Positions 1 to 4,803 of a stretch of 5,363 bases of DNA are shown here, one piece after another. Both the position numbers and the translations under genes were made by a program. Source of the DNA: Candidatus Bathyarchaeota archaeon. GTDB lineage: Archaea; Thermoproteota; Bathyarchaeia; 40CM-2-53-6. Under the pieces are notes generated by a model. It saw nothing but the letters and a program-made list of their open reading frames with translations. It ran no database searches and was not told the origin of the DNA. The stretch spans positions 1-5,363 of the forward strand of contig VBAY01000151.1 of assembly GCA_005883085.1 (NCBI GenBank). Reading direction: 5' to 3'. Positions within the stretch are counted from its first letter, which is position 1. Every line of letters starts with the position of its first letter.

Positions 1-442
1 CTAGAAGTCCGCTATCTATTACGCGTTTCAGCTCTTTGACTCCATTATTGAACCTATGAACGTGTCCCACGGCGAGAACTTTGCGGTTTGTCTCTGCGAG
101 TCTTACCAGCTCGTCCGCTTCCCTTGACCGTAAGGCCAGGGGCTTTTCAACGAGAACGTGTTTTTTCGATCTGAGAAAACGTGATGCGACTTCGAAGTGT
201 GTGCCATTTGGTGAGCAGATATGAACCGCGGAGGTTGCAGAATCGGACAGTAATCCCTGATAGCTCAAACGATAGTCCAAGGGACCAAATTCCTTTCTGC
301 ATTGTTCGAGCATCGAGGGTGAGTTGTCCACAATGGAGCAGAGATTAACCCGGCCAGTAGTCCGAGATACGTCCATGATCTCCCGTATCACCTTCTTCCC
401 CCAATAGCCCGCGCCGATCACGGACATATTCACTGGCATCAT
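1..442 (-). CDS. Gfo/Idh/MocA-family NAD(P)-dependent oxidoreductase, N-terminal part
   Basis: Reading the minus strand from 442 gives an open frame of 147 residues that leaves the window at the left edge, so the stop is not visible. It has the classic N-terminal Rossmann features of the family: a beta strand followed by GAGYWG (residues 10-15), an acidic residue after the second strand (IVDN, around 39), the EKP signature whose lysine is catalytic or cofactor-contacting (99-101), and GHVHRFN (126-132) where the first domain ends. Family members usually have 320-350 residues, so about 40% is present. They oxidise or reduce sugars and inositols; in archaea they are often found among genes for nucleotide-sugar or surface-glycan synthesis. 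The substrate cannot be told from this part. Start candidates are ATG at 442, 439 and 427. No Shine-Dalgarno site is seen, and the TATA element at 470-475 predicts a leaderless or nearly leaderless mRNA. Confidence 0.93.
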   Translation of the reverse strand, partial: MMPVNMSVIGAGYWGKKVIREIMDVSRTTGRVNLCSIVDNSPSMLEQCRKEFGPLDYRLSYQGLLSDSATSAVHICSPNGTHFEVASRFLRSKKHVLVEKPLALRSREADELVRLAETNRKVLAVGHVHRFNNGVKELKRVIDSGLL

Positions 443-469
443 GTCTGACAGGTAATTGATGTTCTTTCG

Positions 470-475
470 ATATAA
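470..475 (-). promoter_or_regulatory. Candidate archaeal TATA box for the oxidoreductase gene
   Basis: TTATAT on the minus strand lies about 28 bases before the ATG at 442. At the usual archaeal TATA-to-start distance of about 25 bases, transcription would begin within a few bases of the first ATG. That fits the missing Shine-Dalgarno site. It is a motif match only. Confidence 0.5.
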
Positions 476-611
476 TGGGCGCGTCTATGAAAGAACACAA
501 GCTACCACATTGGGTTACAACCAAGGTCCTTTGCAGGAAGTTACTTTGTATTGAAAAAGATGCACCGGGACTTTTGGTCCTGAGAATAGTCCCTTCTTTA
601 CGTTAGAGAGC

Positions 612-632
612 GATCTGAAAGATCAAAGAAAG
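612..632 (-). terminator. Possible terminator after the single-Ig secreted protein gene
   Basis: About 25 bases past the stop at 658 the minus strand has a T-rich stretch (TTTCTTT, 625-631), followed by a short perfect inverted repeat (GATCT at 612-616 and AGATC at 620-624, three-base loop). Archaeal termination is favoured by T-rich tracts, but this tract is short and interrupted, so support is weak. The rest of the 443-657 gap holds only the oxidoreductase promoter and a doubtful plus-strand ORF. Confidence 0.25.
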
Positions 633-657
633 CTGGTGGTTTGACGGTCGACTTTGG

Positions 658-1779
658 TCACAGCAGACTGACCGTAACTGTAACTGTTGCCGAGTGCGAT
701 ATTGTTCCACTGTTCGCTGTGACAGTGATCGTGTAGGTTCCCGGTGTTGTCAGTAGAGAGGATGAGACGGTCAGTGTTGACGCACCCGTTCCGTTTGCGG
801 CGAGAACCACACTGGCTGGGCTGAAGGACACCGTTGGCTTTACGGGGGAAAGTGATGCGGTTGTATCCGATGGGGCGATTGACGCCGAGAGGTCAACAGT
901 TCCAACAAAATCATTGAGGCTGCTGAGAGCTATTGTTGCTGTTCCTGAAGATCCGACTGAGACTGTCATAGTCGTTGGGCTGGCGGACATGCTGAAATCT
1001 GGGGGTGCGCCGGTCGAAATTCTCCATGCGGTAAGCGGGTGCAGTTCCCATGATGAGTATCCGTGTCCCGAGCTTGAGGGCGGGTGCCATGTTACGAATC
1101 CCTGAACATCAATCTTCTGGCTTGAGCTGAGCTTGTCGAATGTTGAGTTGTCACAGGCGGTTCCTGCGCCACAGTAGGCTGCGGCCATCCAGTCTCTATC
1201 GATCTCGAGCCTTATGCAAATCTTCGGATTAGGATCCTGTAGAGTCTCACAATTGCCCGTGTACTCTGTCGTGTCCTGGAAGACCCCGTAAGCGTTGCAG
1301 AAGGTTTGCCCGCCAGGATAGGGACCTCCACCGTTCGTCGGCGTATACCTCACTCCGCATTTCCCGCCTACAGCCCCGTCCTGGACGATCGAGCCTGTTG
1401 TCAGTGAGATTCCATGGATCTCAACGAAAGTCGGGGCCATTGTCCCGTTGACATTAGGGGCCATGCATGGTGGATGGAGGGAGGATTCGTCTGTCCCATT
1501 GAGGACTCCGAACGGTCCACCAGTTTCAAGCGCGCCTTGTGTTGACGAGTTGAATTGGTTTCCTATAACCTGGTGGACAGTAGCCAATGTCGCTTGACAA
1601 GTTACATTGGGGTTCCATGACGGGAAGTTGCCTGGAGCAATCGTCGTCCCGCTGACTGAATGTGCGGCAAACAGGCCTACGGAGACTGCCAAGGCAGCCA
1701 AAAGCAGGGTCGCGGTAACTGCTAATGTCCTGGTTCGCCTGCGATGCGTTTGAGTTGTGGTTTGCAGTGTCGTTATCAT
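658..1779 (-). CDS. Secreted or N-terminally anchored protein, cysteine-rich domain plus one Ig-like repeat
   Basis: The protein has 373 residues from the ATG at 1779. A TTG at 1791 is in frame but adds only four residues. A basic N-terminus (HRRRTRT) is followed by a hydrophobic stretch (about 19-38), which is a signal peptide or signal anchor. Residues about 45-255 form a domain with eight cysteines (61, 105, 141, 161, 177, 188, 203, 209), suggesting disulfides outside the cell. Shared motifs with the 448-residue neighbour are FVEIHG, LEID..W, DVQGFV and WELHPLTAW (244-252). A Ser/Thr-rich Ig-like domain starting at PDFSMSASP (about 261) runs to the end, with no C-terminal membrane anchor or sorting signal. 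Six N-X-S/T sequons suggest N-glycosylation. The function is unknown. The W-E-x-H-P motif recalls OB-like extracellular domains, but this is from memory and unverified. It lies 192 bases after the stop of its paralogue, so it may be co-transcribed or have its own promoter. Confidence 0.85.
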   Translation of the reverse strand: MITTLQTTTQTHRRRTRTLAVTATLLLAALAVSVGLFAAHSVSGTTIAPGNFPSWNPNVTCQATLATVHQVIGNQFNSSTQGALETGGPFGVLNGTDESSLHPPCMAPNVNGTMAPTFVEIHGISLTTGSIVQDGAVGGKCGVRYTPTNGGGPYPGGQTFCNAYGVFQDTTEYTGNCETLQDPNPKICIRLEIDRDWMAAAYCGAGTACDNSTFDKLSSSQKIDVQGFVTWHPPSSSGHGYSSWELHPLTAWRISTGAPPDFSMSASPTTMTVSVGSSGTATIALSSLNDFVGTVDLSASIAPSDTTASLSPVKPTVSFSPASVVLAANGTGASTLTVSSSLLTTPGTYTITVTANSGTISHSATVTVTVSLL

Positions 1780-1810
1780 CCCTATTTCCAACAGAATGGA
1801 GGCGGGTGAA

Positions 1811-1816
1811 GTATTT
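1811..1816 (-). promoter_or_regulatory. Weak TATA-like element upstream of the single-Ig gene
   Basis: AAATAC on the minus strand lies about 32 bases before the ATG at 1779, a suitable distance for an archaeal promoter with a leader of about 10 bases. The match to the TATA consensus is poor, and nothing else in the 1780-1971 gap helps. The gap also holds GGAAC and GTTCC arms about 13 bases apart near 1897-1919, too weak to call a hairpin terminator. Confidence 0.2.
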
Positions 1817-1971
1817 GTCCAGTCTGTCTACAAGAGCCTAGAAGGTAACACAATCTGCACACAATGTGACACAGCCGACCACGCAGGAGATCGCTTTGGA
1901 ACGAAAATAGGAGTGGTTCCGGCGACGGCCTATACTCGAGGGATTGCTGTCTTCCCAGATCCCATCCTCCC

Positions 1972-3318
1972 TCACATCAAGGAGACTGTGATGGTCACTG
2001 TTGTGGAATGGGATAATGTCCCGCTGTCAGCTCTGATGGTGACCGTGTAGGTGCCAGGTGTCGTGAGGAGAGATGTGGAAACTGATAGGGTTGAAGTAGC
2101 GGATCCGTTTCCAGCAATGTTTACGCTGGTAGGGCTGAGGGAGGCGCTCGGTCCGACTGGGGAGAGAGATGCGGTTGTGTCTGCCGGCGCGACTGAAGCT
2201 GCGAGGTTCACCGTTCCCGTGAAGTTGTACATGCTTTGTAGAGTTATGGTGACTGATCGAGATGAGCCAGGCGTAAGAGTTGCACTCGCTGGACTGGCGG
2301 AGATGTTGAAGTCGGGAGGCGGCCTCGTAATGGCGAGCGTCACAAGTAGGGTATGGGTCACGCCTCCGTTCGTCCCTTTGAGGGTGACTGTCCAGTAGTT
2401 ATACACAAGAGCGGATGGCGACGCTTGGATTGTCAGTATTGACGTCGCTGACCCGCCTGGGGTTATCGAAACGCTTGAAGGGTTGAGTGTCACCGAAGTG
2501 GTATTCGCGATTTTGGACGTCACAAAGGCTGAGAGGGTCACGGTACCATTGAAACCATCGAGACCGGTTACGGCAAGGGTTGCTGTTGAGGATGAGCCTT
2601 GTTGTACACTTAGCTTGTTGAGGTTCATTGTTAGGCCGAAGTCTGGCGTTGAGCTACTGGAGTATCTCCAGGCTGAGATGGGATGAATCTCCCAGCCGGT
2701 GTAACTGTGCCATGAATCGTTGAGATGTCCGTCGTCCCAGTAGACGAAGCCTTGGATGTCGAAGAGCTGGGTGGTGACCGGTGGGTTTTGTGGTGCGATA
2801 CCGGCCGATTTCCATGCCTGGTCTATCTCCATGTGCATTTGACAAAGATTGACGTCCGAGCTGGCGCACTTTGGATCTTTGAAGTTGGATGTTGTGTCGC
2901 AGAAGTTCCCATTGGGATACTGGGCACAGTCTTCAACGACGTTGGTTAGCGTGAGCATTTGGACTCCATGGACTTCCACAAACGTTGTGTTTCCGTTCAC
3001 AGTGCATGGAGGGGAGGTTGCCCTCTTGTTGGGAATGCCAGGTATGAAGCCGCCCCCTGCGTATGTCGCCCCGCCGTTTGCGTTCGGCTGGCTGCCGATT
3101 ATCCCTTCTATACTTGTCAGAACTGCAGTACAAGGGACGGCCGGGTTCCAGGATGGGAGCTGGCCGGGAGGGACAGTAGTACCATTGGCGATGTACGGGT
3201 GCACCGCGAACAAGGCTCCCAAACCGATGATAACAACTAGCACCAACGCTCTGGTTACAAATCTTGTTTGCTGTGGGCGAGACATGGTTATCCTATAGGC
3301 TCCAGTCAATGTACTCAT
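1972..3318 (-). CDS. Secreted or N-terminally anchored protein, cysteine-containing domain plus two Ig-like repeats
   Basis: The protein has 448 residues. A hydrophobic segment (about 23-39) after a basic N-region is a signal peptide or anchor. The next domain (about 45-220) has six cysteines (63, 105, 131, 140, 151, 159) and the motifs FVEVHG (113-118), MEID..W, DIQGFVYW (187-194) and WEIHPISAW (209-217), clearly homologous to the 373-residue neighbour. Two Ig-like repeats follow, about 225-331 and 335-448, each opening with PDF. The second is close to the neighbour's only repeat. Eight N-X-S/T sequons are present and there is no C-terminal anchor. The start at 3318 overlaps the stop of the preceding RHH gene in an ATGA, suggesting coupled translation. 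An in-frame ATG at 3285, preceded by AGGAT, would give a more typical short N-region and is a serious alternative. The family function is unknown; a cell-surface or extracellular role is inferred from export and Ig repeats. Confidence 0.87.
   Translation of the reverse strand: MSTLTGAYRITMSRPQQTRFVTRALVLVVIIGLGALFAVHPYIANGTTVPPGQLPSWNPAVPCTAVLTSIEGIIGSQPNANGGATYAGGGFIPGIPNKRATSPPCTVNGNTTFVEVHGVQMLTLTNVVEDCAQYPNGNFCDTTSNFKDPKCASSDVNLCQMHMEIDQAWKSAGIAPQNPPVTTQLFDIQGFVYWDDGHLNDSWHSYTGWEIHPISAWRYSSSSTPDFGLTMNLNKLSVQQGSSSTATLAVTGLDGFNGTVTLSAFVTSKIANTTSVTLNPSSVSITPGGSATSILTIQASPSALVYNYWTVTLKGTNGGVTHTLLVTLAITRPPPDFNISASPASATLTPGSSRSVTITLQSMYNFTGTVNLAASVAPADTTASLSPVGPSASLSPTSVNIAGNGSATSTLSVSTSLLTTPGTYTVTIRADSGTLSHSTTVTITVSLM
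1975..2646 (-). repeat. Two tandem Ig-like repeats within the 448-residue protein
   Basis: Coding sequence 2646-2326 and 2316-1975 encodes two successive beta-rich Ser/Thr domains, each starting with PDF and carrying GSS, a GTV-L-A core and a G-A-TSxLT/S pattern. The last repeat corresponds to 1002-661 in the downstream gene: by eye roughly 60% identical residues, including a shared DTTASLSPV and SLLTTPGTYT. The repeats within the 448-residue protein are much less alike. The final repeats therefore probably share a more recent origin through duplication of the whole gene than the two tandem repeats do. Confidence 0.75.
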
Positions 3319-3590
3319 CTAAGCCGGTTAACCGGTGCTTGCACCAATTGATCTCGTTGACCAGGGTAAATTGACTGGTGCATCAAATGCGGTGCAATCT
3401 CTCTCTGCGCCATCGAAGACGAATTCAACCTTGCTTCCATCGAAGATGGACTGACTTCGAGATTCTCTCTTACCCACTCAGGAACGATGACCGCTCGAAG
3501 AAGTTGTTGCACAGTGACATCTCTTCTCTTTGCCTCCGACGCTAGCAGCTTGAACGTGCCATCTCCCACGGATAGTATGAATTTGGCCAA
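3315..3590 (-). CDS. Small ribbon-helix-helix DNA-binding protein
   Basis: The protein has 91 residues. Residues 1-43 fit an RHH fold: a beta strand (AKFILSVGD), helix A (TFKLLASEAKRRD), the turn (VTV) and helix B (QQLLRAVIVPEWVREN). RHH proteins dimerise, pair their N-terminal strands, and insert them into the DNA major groove; they are usually repressors or antitoxins. The tail (about 45-91) is low in complexity and Ser/Gln/Arg-rich, with a short repeat around SSM, and has no recognised domain. The start codon is TTG, two bases after the stop of the upstream gene. No in-frame ATG exists between it and an upstream in-frame stop, so TTG is well supported, with GGTG about nine bases before it. 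The stop overlaps the start of the secreted-protein gene (ATGA). It may regulate its own operon. No toxin-like partner is recognised, although the adjacent 84-residue protein cannot be excluded. Confidence 0.85.
   Translation of the reverse strand: MAKFILSVGDGTFKLLASEAKRRDVTVQQLLRAVIVPEWVRENLEVSPSSMEARLNSSSMAQREIAPHLMHQSIYPGQRDQLVQAPVNRLR
3324..3345. promoter_or_regulatory. Two abutting palindromes just before the two-Ig protein start
   Basis: CCGGTTAACCGG (3324-3335) is a perfect 12-bp palindrome. It shares its last two bases with GGTGCTTGCACC (3334-3345), an inverted repeat with 5-bp arms. They lie 6-27 bases before the ATG at 3318, inside the last codons of the RHH gene. Further copies of GGTGCA sit at 3377-3382 and 3391-3396. 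A TATA-like AATTTA on the minus strand lies near 3364-3369. This could be an operator or an mRNA hairpin limiting translation of the secreted protein. The role is inferred. Confidence 0.45.
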
Positions 3591-3592
3591 TG

Positions 3593-3847
3593 TTATACAC
3601 CAGACCCCTCTCGAGCGACCTCGGCTTTTGCCTCTCTCGTCTTGTATTCAGAGTGCACTTGTCGAGGAACTCTTCCCTTGACCATGACAATAATATTGTA
3701 GTCTACACCTACGCCTCTAAGGGACTGGACGAAGCTGTCAAACTCGTCCAGTATCTCCTCCTCTCTTCGGGCCCATGTCTGTCCCTTCAGTTTCATGTAG
3801 GCCGTCCACTTGTAGTTCTCCTGGATTCTGTTTTTTATGTCGCTCAT
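3593..3847 (-). CDS. Unknown small charged protein (84 residues) in the RHH operon
   Basis: I do not recognise this family. The frame is 84 residues from the ATG at 3847. The TTG directly before it at 3850 is also in frame, but ATG is the likelier start, three bases after the upstream stop, with GGCGGGAT about seven bases away as a possible ribosome site. Residues 1-50 look helical and charged (KNRIQENYKW, then REEEILDEFDSFVQSL). A short beta-like hydrophobic strand follows (DYNIIVMVKG, about 50-59), then a basic tail rich in Lys, Arg and Glu. It has no cysteine, signal peptide or membrane segment, so it is probably cytoplasmic. Position and spacing argue that it is translated together with the RHH protein two bases downstream. 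An antitoxin, toxin or RHH-accessory role is possible but nothing in the sequence decides. Confidence 0.75.
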   Translation of the reverse strand: MSDIKNRIQENYKWTAYMKLKGQTWARREEEILDEFDSFVQSLRGVGVDYNIIVMVKGRVPRQVHSEYKTREAKAEVAREGSGV

Positions 3848-3850
3848 CAA

Positions 3851-4003
3851 TTATCCCGCCATCGTGTCAGTCGGATCGACATCCACTGAGCATGCGCAGC
3901 AGTGTTCGAAGCAGAGCAGGCAAGTATCACATGTTAGACCCGTGGCTTCGAGACATGAAGGGCAGCTGTCAGGACCCGAGTCTTGATCGAACATCATTGT
4001 CAT
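3851..4003 (-). CDS. Cysteine-rich micro-protein, putative zinc-binding (50 residues)
   Basis: The protein has 50 residues from the ATG at 4003, whose ATGA overlaps the stop of the upstream gene. GAGGA lies about seven bases before it, the best Shine-Dalgarno match in the window. A longer in-frame reading starts at 4066 but would overlap the upstream gene by 67 bases. Eight cysteines sit at 14, 17, 25, 28, 31, 35, 36 and 38, arranged as CxxC, seven residues, CxxC, then CxxxCC and C. One histidine (34) lies among them. The flanks are acidic, with a DVDPTD tail. The paired CxxC spacing suggests a small zinc ribbon or treble-clef-like site, perhaps two metals; an iron-sulfur site is possible. 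It has no signal peptide, so it is probably cytoplasmic. I recognise no named family. Its coupling to neighbours on both sides suggests a partner or regulator within the operon. Confidence 0.75.
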   Translation of the reverse strand: MTMMFDQDSGPDSCPSCLEATGLTCDTCLLCFEHCCACSVDVDPTDTMAG

Positions 4004-4254
4004 GAGCCATTCCTCTTGTCTACTCTTCCTTCGACTTTGAAATACACGTCCCGATCGTTCATCCAATCTCCCCGGACTTGTTCGTCACTGATATCAGTGT
4101 ACACTCCGTCCAGCCAGACTCTTGCGTCTAACGATTTTGACGAATCTATGAGGTCGACCAGGAGGTCTTTCAGACGACCAATAGTCTCGGGTTCGCGACC
4201 TTCCGAGTGGGGAAGCCCTTCCCGCTTTTCATTGCTGGAAAGCATAGCGTTCAT
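4000..4254 (-). CDS. Unknown small acidic protein (84 residues), first gene of the operon
   Basis: I do not recognise this family. The ATG at 4254 gives 84 residues. An ATG three codons on (4245) is an alternative. The N-terminal 20 residues are polar and probably disordered. A helix follows (TIGRLKDLLVDLIDSSKSL, about 24-42), then beta-like segments (ARVWLDGVYTDIS, and DVYFKVEGRVDKR near the end) separated by an acidic DEQVRGDW loop. It has no cysteine, signal or membrane segment. The gene is the first of the minus-strand run. A TATA element at 4289-4294 predicts a leader of about 10 bases, consistent with the lack of a Shine-Dalgarno site. The stop TGA overlaps the next ATG, so the 50-residue protein is probably made by re-initiation. 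Confidence 0.75.
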   Translation of the reverse strand: MNAMLSSNEKREGLPHSEGREPETIGRLKDLLVDLIDSSKSLDARVWLDGVYTDISDEQVRGDWMNDRDVYFKVEGRVDKRNGS

Positions 4255-4265
4255 CTGCTATCTAT

Positions 4266-4280
4266 CGCTACCGTACGCTA
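4266..4280. repeat. CGCTA direct repeats one helical turn apart in the operon promoter
   Basis: CGCTA occurs at 4266-4270 and 4276-4280, ten bases apart and so on the same DNA face, between the TATA element and the first ATG of the minus-strand operon. The sequence between contains the palindrome CGTACG. RHH repressors often bind short direct or inverted repeats at promoters, so this is a candidate autoregulatory operator. Two five-base copies could also be chance. Confidence 0.3.
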
Positions 4281-4288
4281 TTTTTTCC

Positions 4289-4294
4289 ATATAA
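4289..4294. promoter_or_regulatory. Symmetric TATA element between divergent transcription units
   Basis: ATATAA on plus is TTATAT on minus. It lies about 35 bases from the minus-strand ATG at 4254 and about 37 bases from the plus-strand GTG at 4331, so in either direction it predicts a leader of roughly 10-15 bases. The minus-strand use is better supported because that operon is intact. Which direction is favoured would depend on the BRE element, which is not clear here. Confidence 0.45.
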
Positions 4295-4330
4295 CCGCGA
4301 CGTTTACAAAGTAATCTGTCCTAACACACT

Positions 4331-4602
4331 GTGGAACACTCGGCTCTTATCGGGAAAATCATAGATGATACCTATCAAAATGTAGATGAGGAATCCGGTC
4401 CGATTGAGCTTCCGACTGTAGAACAAACGACTCGGTTCGGAATCACGAAAAAACTCTTGCAGGAAATTCATTGTGACCTTGGATGATGGAGGGTTCGATG
4501 ATCTTCAACATGTAGCGAAAGGCCGAGACATGACTGTTCGGGAACCCGCGAGCGATTGTCATTCCTGATTGGATTGGGCGCGCCGTCGTCGAATACTCTT
4601 AG
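4331..4602 (+). pseudogene. Broken ribbon-helix-helix gene in three reading frames
   Basis: Three overlapping plus-strand frames together resemble one RHH protein. Frame one opens at GTG 4331 (VEHSALIGK...) and runs 51 codons to a stop at 4484. Frame two contains KFIVTLDDGGFDDLQHV then AKGRDMTV (4464-4538), matching strand, helix A and turn of the intact RHH protein at 3315-3590 (KFILSVGDGTF..., AKRRDVTV). Frame three contains RAIVIPDWIG (4549-4578), matching RAVIVPEWV, and stops at 4602. Each step is a +1 shift: the first near the six-A run at 4448-4453, the second around CCC at 4545-4547. The alignment suggests the second is a two-base loss, since one residue is missing before RA. The RHH part is strong. 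That frame one is its true N-terminal extension is less sure; it may be an independent 51-residue ORF. Sequencing error is an alternative to decay. Confidence 0.68.
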
Positions 4603-4617
4603 CGGCCCTGATTTCTT

Positions 4618-4803
4618 CTACGGGTTCTCTAGTGCTTTTCGAATCTTTCGGTCGCGTGATTTGGACTCGTCGTCCAACTGTTCATCGGCCGGAGGGGGCT
4701 TCGCTTTCGCATCGGAGTGCATCCGAATCCACCCCGATATCTTCTGCTTGTTTCGCTTGGGCTCACTTGTTGAGCTTTGCTTATCTCTTGTAGCCTCTTC
4801 CAT
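4618..4803 (-). CDS. Doubtful small charged ORF overlapping the end of the RHH gene
   Basis: The frame is 61 residues from the ATG at 4803; an ATG at 4818 adds five. It overlaps the last 23 bases of the upstream RHH gene in another frame. It is very polar (Lys, Arg, Asp, Glu, Ser, Pro) with no hydrophobic core, so it would be disordered. GGGG lies about nine bases before the start. The stop is only 15 bases from the end of the broken plus-strand gene. No family is recognised. The opposite strand is also open here, so coding is uncertain. Confidence 0.35.
   Translation of the reverse strand: MEEATRDKQSSTSEPKRNKQKISGWIRMHSDAKAKPPPADEQLDDESKSRDRKIRKALENP

Noticed and set aside
566..582. Hairpin CGGGAC-ttttg-GTCCTG
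   Set aside because: It pairs fully only on the plus-strand RNA with a G-U pair, and no plus-strand gene precedes it.
487..606. 39-codon plus-strand ORF starting MKEHKLPHW in the 443-657 gap
   Set aside because: The nearby TATA motif at 470-475 is too close to the ATG for plus-strand use, there is no ribosome site, and the sequence resembles no known small protein.
914..3298. Several plus-strand frames of 63-149 residues opposite the two Ig-protein genes
   Set aside because: They mirror the low-complexity Ser/Thr/Val codons of the real genes. None has a convincing start region or domain.
3411..3446. CATCGAAGA repeated 27 bases apart
   Set aside because: It is an in-frame short repeat of the Ser/Met-rich tail of the RHH protein; two copies only, probably without separate function.
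3478..3690. 70-residue minus-strand frame across the 84-residue/RHH junction, and a 64-residue plus frame at 3487-3681
   Set aside because: They overlap two better-supported genes in other frames and show no features.
4448..4454. AAAAAAC, a classic slippery heptamer, as a programmed frameshift site
   Set aside because: The needed step here is +1, whereas this heptamer supports -1 slipping. A second, unrelated shift is also needed downstream, so decay or sequence error is simpler.
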